Source of the DNA: Streptomyces hyderabadensis
GTDB taxonomy: Bacteria > Actinomycetota > Actinomycetes > Streptomycetales > Streptomycetaceae
Reading direction: 5' to 3'
Assembly: GCF_020404845.1 (NCBI RefSeq)
Contig: NZ_JAIOJZ010000049.1
Coordinates: 1 to 59,050 of the forward strand
Length of the DNA stretch: 59,050 nucleotides
Under the pieces are notes generated by a model. The model saw only the letters and a list, made by a program, of their open reading frames with translations. It did not search any database and was not told where the DNA came from. Position 1 is the first letter of the stretch; each line of letters opens with the position of its first letter. The translations under genes and the position numbers were made by a program. Of this stretch, positions 34,861 through 41,930 are shown in pieces.

Positions 34861-35630
34861 GCCGCACTCCTGTGGCCGAGCCGCTCGGAGAGGTCGGCGG
34901 CGCCCTTGACGGCCAGCTGCTCCAGTTCGGCGCGGCGTTCCTCGCTCCAGCGGATCATGGGCACCGAGATCGACAGCGCGGCGACGACGCGGCCGGTGCG
35001 GTCGCGCACCGGGGCGGCGACGCAGGACACGTCCGGGTTGGACTCCCGGCTCTCCACGGCGGTGCCGCGCTCCCGGATCGCGGCCAGCGCCTCACGCAGC
35101 GCGGCCGGGTCGGTGATGCTGTTCGGCGTCATCGCGGTCAGCTCGGCGCCGTCCGGGAAGCGCGCGGCGACCTCCGGCTCGGGCAGCGAGGCCAGCAGCA
35201 TCTTGCCGACGGACGTGCAGTGCGCGGGCAGCCGGCGTCCGGCCGCGGAGACCATGCGCACCGCGTGCGTGGAGTCGACCTTGGCGATGTAGATGACGTC
35301 GGTGTCCTCCAGGATCGCCACGTGCACCGTCTCGTCGCAGGTCTCGGCGACGCTCCGGGCCACCTGCTGGCCCTCGGCGGCGAGGTCGAGCTGCTCGGCG
35401 TAGCGGGCGCCGAGCTGGTACGGACGCACGCCGAGCCGGTACCGTCCGGACTGCCCGGGCACGGGGACGATGTACTTGCGGGCGGCGAGCGTGGTGACCA
35501 GCTCGTGCACGGTGGTGCGCGGCAGCTGGAGCCTGCGCACGATGTCGGGGGCGGAGAGCGTGCCGTCCCCGTCGAGGAAGAGCTCCAGTATGTCGAGAGC
35601 CCGGGTCACGGCCGGCACGAGACGTCCCAT
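34857..35630 (-). CDS. IclR family transcription regulator
   Basis: A 257-aa regulator. Winged HTH at the N-terminus (VTRALDILELFLDGDGTLSAPDIVRRLQLPRTTVHELVTTL, about residues 8-48), then the IclR effector domain (HCTSVGKMLLASLPEPEV, ESNPDVSCVAAPVRDRTGRVVAALSISVP). ATG at 35630 has GGGAGGGGG upstream. It likely represses itself and the SMP-30 gene and senses a sugar acid or lactone. Inverted repeats in its own promoter resemble one upstream of the arabinoside operon. Confidence 0.9.
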   Translation of the reverse strand: MGRLVPAVTRALDILELFLDGDGTLSAPDIVRRLQLPRTTVHELVTTLAARKYIVPVPGQSGRYRLGVRPYQLGARYAEQLDLAAEGQQVARSVAETCDETVHVAILEDTDVIYIAKVDSTHAVRMVSAAGRRLPAHCTSVGKMLLASLPEPEVAARFPDGAELTAMTPNSITDPAALREALAAIRERGTAVESRESNPDVSCVAAPVRDRTGRVVAALSISVPMIRWSEERRAELEQLAVKGAADLSERLGHRSAA

Positions 35631-35649
35631 GTCCAGCCCCCTCCCTAGT

Positions 35650-35688
35650 GTGTTCGAGATTTCAACAGACGATCGGAATGACGAACAC
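35650..35688. promoter_or_regulatory. Candidate IclR operator (GTGTTCG...CGAACAC)
   Basis: Perfect 7-bp arms GTGTTCG (35650-35656) and CGAACAC (35682-35688), with an inner imperfect palindrome TGTTCGAGATTTCAACA (35651-35667). It lies 20 bases upstream of the IclR start and between divergent genes, fitting autoregulation. Confidence 0.5.
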
Positions 35689-35766
35689 AGGCTACTCATA
35701 TCGCGTTTGCCCGGGCAATGGGCGAGCCCTCGCCCCTGCTCCTCGTCGTCCCCGATGATGGTGGCC

Positions 35767-36357
35767 ATGCCGACCGGAAAGCAGCCCGCAGGCCCGTTCA
35801 CCGCGCGCGACTTCCAGCTCGTCCTGCTGCGCCGCATGGCCGACCACAACCCCGGCCGGGTCGAGGACGCCCGCCGCGAACTGGGCGCCTCGGCCGCGGA
35901 CATGCGCGAGGCCAACCGGCGCTGGCAGGCGATGCTGCACTCCCCCCGGTCCCGCCCGGCCGCCTCGCGGTACCGCTCCGTGCTGGGCGAGCCGGAGTCG
36001 GTGGCGCCGCGCCGGATCGGCGATCTGGAGTGCGAGGCCCGGCAGTGGGCGCTGCCCCTGTGGCCGGACCTGCGCTTCGAGGTGCTGGTCGCGGACCGGG
36101 GCGTCGTCTGGAACGAGTGGCTGGTGCGCGCCCCCGGCGCCAGCGGGCCCGAGCTGCGCACCCTGGACGATCTGACGCCCTGGTCGTGCACGGTGGACGA
36201 GGCGGCCCGCGCCTTCGCCCCCGCCCGGCCGCTCCAGGGCTCGGCGCCGACCCGGTGGGGGCTGGCCTTCGCCGCCCCGGACCGGGACGGCGTACGGCAC
36301 GAGGTGGTCGCGGAGTTCACATGGGGGCTGCTGCAGCGCACCGCGACCGGCGGGTGA
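35767..36357 (+). CDS. Conserved-looking hypothetical protein
   Basis: A 196-aa soluble protein with no signal peptide or membrane helix. The N-terminal half is helical and basic (FQLVLLRRMADHNPGRVEDARRELG, DMREANRRWQAMLHSPRSRPAASRYRSVLG); the second half is mixed with many Trp (RQWALPLWPDLRFEVLV, WNEWLVRAP, WSCTVDEAARAFAP). I recognise no domain. Start 35767 is a guess; in-frame ATGs at 35755 and 35758 are close and no good Shine-Dalgarno is visible. It is divergent from the IclR gene and converges with the GntR gene. Confidence 0.55.
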   Translation: MPTGKQPAGPFTARDFQLVLLRRMADHNPGRVEDARRELGASAADMREANRRWQAMLHSPRSRPAASRYRSVLGEPESVAPRRIGDLECEARQWALPLWPDLRFEVLVADRGVVWNEWLVRAPGASGPELRTLDDLTPWSCTVDEAARAFAPARPLQGSAPTRWGLAFAAPDRDGVRHEVVAEFTWGLLQRTATGG

Positions 36358-36378
36358 GGCGAGTCCCGCGCGGGACGG

Positions 36379-37086
36379 TCAGCGTTCGTCCTCCGGGTCC
36401 CAGTCCAGCAGGCGGACCTTGGCGACCGTGCGGACGTGGCGGCGCATCGCGGCGGCGGCCTGCCGGGGCTGCCGGGCGGCCACGGCGTCCAGGATCGCCC
36501 GGTGCTGGGCCAGGGAGCGGCCGGGGCGGCCGGGCTGGCGCAGGGACTCGGTGCGGCTCTCGGCGATCTGCTGGGCGATGGAACGCATGAACTCGGCGAG
36601 CAGGCCGCTGTGCGCCGCCGCCGTCACCGCCGCGTGGAACAGCCGGTCCCCCTCGACGCCGTGCCCGCCCGCGTCGATCTCCTCGGCCATCACGGCCAGC
36701 GCGGAGCGCATCGCGGCGAGGTCGTCCTCGGTGCGGCGCTCGGCGGCCAGTTCGGCGAGCTTGGTCTCCAGGGCCTCGCGGGCCTCCAGGACGTCCGGGA
36801 GGCGTCGGCGCCGTTCGACCATCCGCTCGACGGGTTCGACGTCGAGGCTGTCCCGGACCAGATAGGTCCCGCCGCCGTGCCGCGCCTCCACCAGGCCCTG
36901 GACCTCCAGGACCACGATGGCCTGCTTCACCGAGGCGCGGCTGACGCCGAGGCGCTGGGCGAGGTCCCGCTCGGGCGGGAGCCGGTCGCCGGCCCGCAGG
37001 CCGCCGTCGGTGACGTACTGGCGCAGCCGCTCCAGCACCTGTTCGTACAGGCGCTGCCTGGTCATGGGCCGCAGGGCGTCGGTCAT
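36379..37086 (-). CDS. FadR-type GntR family regulator of the malonate locus
   Basis: A 235-aa regulator with the GntR winged HTH (RLPPERDLAQRLGVSRASVKQAIVVLEVQGLVEARHGGGTYL, about residues 35-76) and a helical FCD effector domain (about 90-225) with metal-binding-type RLFHAAVTAAAHSG and LAQHRAILDAV. ATG at 37086 has GGAGGGGGG upstream. Its gene is divergent from matC across a region with two TGGCT-N-AGCCA palindromes, matching the FadR-family operator style; by analogy to rhizobial MatR it probably represses matC-matB in the absence of malonate or malonyl-CoA. Confidence 0.87.
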   Translation of the reverse strand: MTDALRPMTRQRLYEQVLERLRQYVTDGGLRAGDRLPPERDLAQRLGVSRASVKQAIVVLEVQGLVEARHGGGTYLVRDSLDVEPVERMVERRRRLPDVLEAREALETKLAELAAERRTEDDLAAMRSALAVMAEEIDAGGHGVEGDRLFHAAVTAAAHSGLLAEFMRSIAQQIAESRTESLRQPGRPGRSLAQHRAILDAVAARQPRQAAAAMRRHVRTVAKVRLLDWDPEDER

Positions 37087-37143
37087 GGGGTCCCCCCTCC
37101 CGCCGGGAGCGTAGCACCGGGGCCGACGGCGGCCCGGTGGCCG

Positions 37144-37158
37144 AGTGGCTGAGCCAAT
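37144..37158. promoter_or_regulatory. GntR operator 1 (AGTGGCTGAGCCAAT)
   Basis: Palindrome TGGCT-G-AGCCA with one arm mismatch in the outer positions. It is 58 bases from the regulator start and 80 bases centre-to-centre from operator 2. Confidence 0.6.
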
Positions 37159-37223
37159 TATTGCGCGACCCCTTGACGGGGCCCCGGGCCGGGCCCACGC
37201 TGACCAGCCAGCCGCACCGTCAA

Positions 37224-37238
37224 AGTGGCTCAGCCACT
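37224..37238. promoter_or_regulatory. GntR operator 2 (AGTGGCTCAGCCACT)
   Basis: A perfect 15-bp palindrome around one central C, 76 bases before the matC start and followed by another half-site (TCAGCCA). With operator 1 it could support DNA looping by a dimeric FadR-type repressor. Confidence 0.68.
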
Positions 37239-37313
37239 CAGCCATTCCGCCCGGAAGTCGGATCAGCAGCAGCCAGGTCAGCAGCAGTCAGGTCATCACT
37301 CGGGAGCCCCCGC

Positions 37314-38717
37314 ATGTCCCCCGAACTCATCTCGATCCTCGTCCTCGTCGTGGTCTTCGTCATCGCCACCACCCGCTCCGTCAACATGGGCGCGCTCGCC
37401 TTCGCCGCCGCGTTCGGGGTGGGCACGCTCGTCGCCGACCTCGACGCGGACGGCATCTTCGCCGGCTTCCCCGGCGACCTGTTCGTCGTCCTCGTCGGCG
37501 TCACCTACCTGTTCGCCATCGCCCGGGCCAACGGCACCACCGACTGGCTGGTGCACGCGGCCGTCCGGCTGGTGCGGGGCCGGGTCGCGCTGATCCCGTG
37601 GGTGATGTTCGCGCTCACCGGTGCGCTCACCGCGATCGGCGCGGTCAGTCCGGCCGCGGTCGCGATCGTCGCGCCGATCGCCCTGAGCTTCGCCACCCGG
37701 TACTCGATCAGCCCGCTGCTCATGGGCACGATGGTGGTGCACGGCGCGCAGGCCGGCGGGTTCTCGCCGATCAGCATCTACGGCTCGATCGTCAACGGCA
37801 TCGTGGAGCGGGAGAAGCTCCCCGGCAGCGAGGTCGGCCTGTTCCTGGCCTCGCTGGTCGCCAACCTCCTCATCGCGGCCGTGCTGTTCGCGGTGCTCGG
37901 CGGGCGGAAGCTGTGGGCGCGCGGGGCGGTGGCCCCGGAGGAGGACGGCACCACCCCCGGCGAGGGCACGGAACGCGCCGGCACGGGCCCCGCCGCCGGC
38001 ACCGGTACGGGCGCCGGCACCGGTACGGGCACGGGCCCGGCCGGCGGCGGCACCGCCCCCGCCGCCGTGGCGGTCCGCCCCGGCCAGGACACCGGCGGCA
38101 CCGAAGGCACCGGCCTCCGCCTCGACCCCGCCCGCATCGCCACCCTCACCGCTCTGGTCGCCCTGGTCGTGGCCGTCCTCGGCTTCGACCTGGACGCGGG
38201 ACTGACCGCGGTCACCCTGGCCGTCGTGCTGAGCACCGCCTGGCCGGACGACAGCCGCCGTGCGGTCGGCGAGATCGCCTGGTCCACGGTGCTGCTGATC
38301 TGCGGTGTCCTCACCTACGTCGGCGTACTGGAGGAGATGGGCACCATCACCTGGGCCGGTGAGGGCGTCGGCGGCATCGGCGTCCCGCTGCTGGCCGCGG
38401 TACTGCTCTGCTACATCGGCGCGATCGTGTCGGCCTTCGCCTCCTCCGTGGGCATCATGGGCGCGCTGATCCCGCTGGCGGTGCCCTTCCTCGCGCAGGG
38501 CGAGATCGGGGCGGTCGGCATGGTGGCGGCGCTCGCGGTGTCGGCGACGGTGGTGGACGTCAGCCCGTTCTCGACCAACGGCGCGCTGGTGCTGGCCGCG
38601 GCCCCGGACGTGGACCGGGACCGCTTCTTCCGGCAGCTGATGGTCTACGGCGGGATCGTGGTGGCGGCCGTGCCGGCGCTGGCCTGGCTGGTGCTGGTGG
38701 TGCCCGGATTCGGGTAG
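37314..38717 (+). CDS. matC: MatC-type SLC13 permease, probable malonate importer
   Basis: A 467-aa membrane protein with about 11 helices. Its N-terminal region (ISILVLVVVFVIATTRSVNMGALAFAAAFG) fits the MatC N-terminal domain; GAVSPAAVAIVAPIALSFA and VHGAQAGGFSPISIYGSIVNG are transport-core motifs. A Gly/Thr-rich repeat loop (about 215-262; GTGTGAGTGTGTGP) joins the two halves and is probably cytoplasmic. C-terminal core has SSVGIMGALIPLAVPFL and SPFSTNGALVLAAAP. The ATG at 37314 has GGGAG upstream. It precedes matB, so malonate or a similar dicarboxylate is the likely substrate. Confidence 0.82.
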   Translation: MSPELISILVLVVVFVIATTRSVNMGALAFAAAFGVGTLVADLDADGIFAGFPGDLFVVLVGVTYLFAIARANGTTDWLVHAAVRLVRGRVALIPWVMFALTGALTAIGAVSPAAVAIVAPIALSFATRYSISPLLMGTMVVHGAQAGGFSPISIYGSIVNGIVEREKLPGSEVGLFLASLVANLLIAAVLFAVLGGRKLWARGAVAPEEDGTTPGEGTERAGTGPAAGTGTGAGTGTGTGPAGGGTAPAAVAVRPGQDTGGTEGTGLRLDPARIATLTALVALVVAVLGFDLDAGLTAVTLAVVLSTAWPDDSRRAVGEIAWSTVLLICGVLTYVGVLEEMGTITWAGEGVGGIGVPLLAAVLLCYIGAIVSAFASSVGIMGALIPLAVPFLAQGEIGAVGMVAALAVSATVVDVSPFSTNGALVLAAAPDVDRDRFFRQLMVYGGIVVAAVPALAWLVLVVPGFG

Positions 38718-38834
38718 GTCCGTCTCGCGGATCCGGCGCGATCCGGCAGCCTTGAACGACAGCTCTCGAGCAACACACCTGAGGCAACGCCTCTCGGACA
38801 ACAGCTCTCGGGCAACAGCTAAGGAGTACTTCGC
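38718..38834 (+). repeat. matC-matB spacer with short direct repeats
   Basis: The 117-base spacer has imperfect repeats of ACAGCTCTCGxGCAAC (around 38759-38774 and 38802-38817) and further CAACA/GCAAC copies before AAGGAG. They may form a leader structure; no terminator or promoter is clear. Confidence 0.4.
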
Positions 38835-40292
38835 GTGTCCTCTCTCTTCCCGGCCCTCTCCCCGGCCCCGGCCGGCGCTCCGGCCGACCGGCCCGCCCTG
38901 CGGTTCGGCGAGCGCTCCCTGACGTACGCGGAACTCGCCGCCGCGGCGGGCGCCACGGCCGGGAGGGTCGGCGGCGCCGGCCGGGTCGCGGTCTGGGCCA
39001 CCCCGGCGCTGGAGACCGCCGTCGCCGTGGTGGCGGCCCTGCTGGCCGGGGTCGCGGCCGTGCCGCTCAACCCGAAGTCCGGCGACAAGGAACTCGCGCA
39101 CATCCTCACCGACAGCGCGCCCTCCCTCGTCCTGGCGCCCCCGGGCGCCGAACTCCCCGCCGCCCTGGGCGCCCTGGAGCGCGTCGACGTCGACGTGACG
39201 GCCCGCGCGGGCGTGCCCGAGGACCGCGCCGCCGACGGCGACCCCGCGCTCGTCGTCTACACCTCCGGCACCACCGGGCCGCCCAAGGGCGCCGTGATCC
39301 CCCGGCGGGCGCTCGCCACGACCCTGGACGCGCTCGCCGACGCCTGGCAGTGGACCGGCGACGACGTGCTGGTGCAGGGGCTGCCGCTGTTCCACGTGCA
39401 CGGGCTGGTCCTCGGCATCCTCGGCCCGCTGCGCCGGGGCGGGTCCGTGCGGCACCTGGGCAGGTTCTCCACCGAGGGCGCGGCGCGGGAGCTGAACGAC
39501 GGCGCGACCATGCTGTTCGGCGTGCCGACGATGTACCACCGGATCGCCGAGGCGCTCCCCGGCGACCCGGAGCTGGCGAAGGCGCTCGCCGGGGCCCGGC
39601 TGCTGGTGTCGGGGTCGGCCGCGCTGCCGGTGCACGACCACGAGCGGATCGCCGCGGCCACCGGCCGCCGGGTGATCGAGCGGTACGGCATGACGGAGAC
39701 GCTGATGAACACCAGCGTGCGCGCCGACGGCGAGCCGCGCGCCGGGACGGTGGGCGTGCCGCTGCCCGGCGTGGAGCTGCGGCTGGTGGAGGAGGACGGC
39801 ACCCCGATCGCGGCGCTGGACGGGGAGAGCGTCGGCGAGATCCAGGTGCGCGGCCCGAACCTGTTCACCGAGTACCTCAACCGCCCCGACGCCACCGCCG
39901 CCGCCTTCACCGCGGACGGCTTCTTCCGCACCGGCGACATGGCGGTGCGCGACCCCGACGGCTACGTCCGCATCGTGGGCCGCAAGGCCACCGATCTGAT
40001 CAAGAGCGGGGGTTACAAGATCGGGGCCGGGGAGATCGAGAACGCGCTGCTCGAACACCCGCAGGTGCGGGAGGCCGCGGTCACCGGGGAGCCCGACCCC
40101 GACCTCGGGGAGCGGATCGTGGCCTGGATCGTGCCGGCCGACCCCGCCGCGCCGCCCGCCCTCGCCGCGCTGGCCGACCATGTCGCGGACCGGCTCGCCC
40201 CGCACAAGCGGCCCCGCGCCGTCCGCTACCTCGACCGGCTGCCCCGCAACGACATGGGGAAGATCATGAAGCGGGCGCTGGACCGTGCCTGA
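38835..40292 (+). CDS. matB: Malonyl-CoA synthetase MatB
   Basis: A 485-aa ANL-superfamily enzyme that makes malonyl-CoA from malonate, CoA and ATP. YTSGTTGPPKGAVIP (about 141-155) is the phosphate-binding loop; ERYGMTETLMNT (about 277-288) and FFRTGDMAVRDPDGYVRIVGR (about 361-382) are adenylate-binding motifs; NDMGKIMKR near the end has the catalytic Lys. The N-terminus (SSLFPALSPAPAGAPADRPA) matches what I remember of the S. coelicolor MatB whose structure is known. GTG start at 38835 has AAGGAG 8 bases upstream. It supplies malonyl-CoA for fatty acid and polyketide synthesis. Confidence 0.93.
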   Translation: MSSLFPALSPAPAGAPADRPALRFGERSLTYAELAAAAGATAGRVGGAGRVAVWATPALETAVAVVAALLAGVAAVPLNPKSGDKELAHILTDSAPSLVLAPPGAELPAALGALERVDVDVTARAGVPEDRAADGDPALVVYTSGTTGPPKGAVIPRRALATTLDALADAWQWTGDDVLVQGLPLFHVHGLVLGILGPLRRGGSVRHLGRFSTEGAARELNDGATMLFGVPTMYHRIAEALPGDPELAKALAGARLLVSGSAALPVHDHERIAAATGRRVIERYGMTETLMNTSVRADGEPRAGTVGVPLPGVELRLVEEDGTPIAALDGESVGEIQVRGPNLFTEYLNRPDATAAAFTADGFFRTGDMAVRDPDGYVRIVGRKATDLIKSGGYKIGAGEIENALLEHPQVREAAVTGEPDPDLGERIVAWIVPADPAAPPALAALADHVADRLAPHKRPRAVRYLDRLPRNDMGKIMKRALDRA

Positions 40293-41661
40293 GCGGCTGT
40301 CGGCGCGGGAGTTCCTCGCCCTGGTCGCCGACGACTCCACCTTCACCGAACTGCCCCACCGGGACGGCCCGTGGCGGCCCGACGGACCCCTCGGCTGGCC
40401 CGGCTACGACGCCTCGCGGGCCCGCGCCGCCGAACGCACCGGCGAGACGGAGTCCGTCGTCTGCGGCACCGGCCGCGTCGAGGGCACCCGGGCCGTGCTC
40501 ATCGCCTTCGAGTTCGGCTACCTGGGCGGCTCGCTGGGCCACCGCACCGGCGACCGTCTGGCGGCCGCGTACGCGTACGCCCGCGAACACCGCTTGCCGG
40601 TGGTGCCGTTGGTCGCCACCGGCGGCAGCCGGATGCAGGAGGGGATGCTCGCGCTGACCCAGCTGCAGCGGGTGGCCCGGCAGTCGGCGCTCACCCGGGC
40701 GGCCGGTCTCGCCCAGGTCGCGGTGGTGCGGGACCCGGCGACCGGCGGCGGCTGGGCGACGCTGGGCGCGGGCGCCGACGTGGTGCTCGCCCTGCCCGGC
40801 GCCCAGGTCGGCTTCGCGGGCTCGCGGGTCCGGCCGCCGGACGCCGACCCGGCGGCGTACACGGCCGAGGCGCAGCTGGCGGCGGGCAGCGCGGACGCGG
40901 TCGTGCCGCCCGGGGAGCTGCGCGCGACGCTGGGCCGGTGGCTGCGGCTGCTGACGGCGCCGTCCGGGGACCCGGCGCCGGTGCCGGAGCCGCTGGGCGC
41001 GCGGGACCTGCCGGCCGGCGGCTGGGAGGCGGTACGGCGGGCCCGCGACCCGGGACGCCCGCGTGCCGGTGCGTATCTGGACGCCTACTTCACCGAGCGC
41101 GTCGCCCTGTCCGGCGACCGCTGCGGCGGCCGGGACGTCGAGGGCATGCTGTGCGGCTTCGGCACGCACGCGGGGCGGACGGTCGCCTACGCCGCCCAGA
41201 CGGGCGCGGCGACCCGGCCCGCCGGATACCGCACCGCGACCCGGCTGATCCGCCTCGCGGACCGGCTCGGCATCCCGGTGCTGACGCTGGTGGACACGCC
41301 GGGCGCGGCCAACGACGCGGCGGCGGAGCGGGCGGGGGTGGGTCCGGCGATCGCGGACCTGTTCGGCGCCGTGGCCTCGGTGCGCACGCCGGTCACCACG
41401 CTGGTGATCGGCGAGGGCGGCTCGGGCGGGGCGCTGGCCCTGGCGGCGCCCGGCAGCACCTGGGCGACCCCGGACAGCTACTTCTCCGTCATCGCGCCGG
41501 AGCACGCGGCGGCGATCCTCAAGCGCCCGCCCCAGGAGGCGGAGGCGACGGCCGGTCAACTGCGGCTGCGCCCGCAGGACTTGGCCCAGCTTGGCGTGAT
41601 CCGAACAAGCGAGCAGTTGTTCCCTGGAACAGGTGATCGTCGCTCTGAAGGGCGCATGTGA
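40285..41661 (+). CDS. Fused carboxyltransferase (ACC beta-alpha type)
   Basis: A 458-aa carboxyltransferase. The first half resembles AccD/PccB beta subunits (VVPLVATGGSRMQEGMLALTQLQR, RDPATGGGWATLGAGADVVLALPGAQVGFAG) and the second half AccA (LTLVDTPGAANDAAAE, GEGGSGGALALAAPGSTWATPDSYFSVIAPEHAAAI). The N-terminal zinc ribbon of AccD is missing. The gene overlaps matB by 8 bases, starting GTG 40285. There is no biotin carrier or carboxylase gene nearby, so it may act with distant subunits, or as a malonate decarboxylase-like (MdcD-MdcE-type) enzyme. Confidence 0.8.
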   Translation: MPERLSAREFLALVADDSTFTELPHRDGPWRPDGPLGWPGYDASRARAAERTGETESVVCGTGRVEGTRAVLIAFEFGYLGGSLGHRTGDRLAAAYAYAREHRLPVVPLVATGGSRMQEGMLALTQLQRVARQSALTRAAGLAQVAVVRDPATGGGWATLGAGADVVLALPGAQVGFAGSRVRPPDADPAAYTAEAQLAAGSADAVVPPGELRATLGRWLRLLTAPSGDPAPVPEPLGARDLPAGGWEAVRRARDPGRPRAGAYLDAYFTERVALSGDRCGGRDVEGMLCGFGTHAGRTVAYAAQTGAATRPAGYRTATRLIRLADRLGIPVLTLVDTPGAANDAAAERAGVGPAIADLFGAVASVRTPVTTLVIGEGGSGGALALAAPGSTWATPDSYFSVIAPEHAAAILKRPPQEAEATAGQLRLRPQDLAQLGVIRTSEQLFPGTGDRRSEGRM

Positions 41662-41794
41662 CTGCAGGGACCAACGATACTTACGGAGTGCGAGCGACGG
41701 GCTGCAGACCGTAGTCGACGCACATGTCCCGAGTAGTCCCGCGGGTCTCGGTCCCAGAGGCCCGCACCTGAACAGCGCAAGGAGCTGCACGATC

Positions 41795-41854
41795 ATGAAC
41801 CTTCTCACCGACATCCTCGCCGGCCTCGTCCACTTCGTCGGCTGGCTGGTCTGA
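41795..41854 (+). CDS. Candidate 19-residue hydrophobic peptide
   Basis: ATG with AAGGAG 9 bases upstream, then 19 codons and TGA: MNLLTDILAGLVHFVGWLV. The peptide is hydrophobic with Asp, His and Trp placed to form an amphipathic or membrane helix. It lies alone in a 269-base gap between the carboxyltransferase and a strong terminator that sits 15 bases after its stop, giving it its own transcription-unit shape. No homologue is known to me; a membrane peptide or leader peptide are both possible. Confidence 0.5.
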   Translation: MNLLTDILAGLVHFVGWLV

Positions 41855-41868
41855 CGGTCCGAGAAACC

Positions 41869-41907
41869 GACGGCGCCGCCTCCCCGTCCCAGGGAGGCGG
41901 CGCCGTC
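41869..41907. terminator. Strong bidirectional terminator hairpin
   Basis: Perfect 15-bp stem GACGGCGCCGCCTCC / GGAGGCGGCGCCGTC with a 9-base loop. It lies between the small peptide gene (rightward) and the end of the subtilase gene (leftward) and can serve both. Confidence 0.85.
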
Positions 41908-41930
41908 CGCGTGCGGCGAGCGGCGGGGGC

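Noticed and set aside
37296..40346. 1016-codon leftward frame opposite matC and matB
   Set aside because: It is antisense to well-supported genes and has shadow-frame composition.
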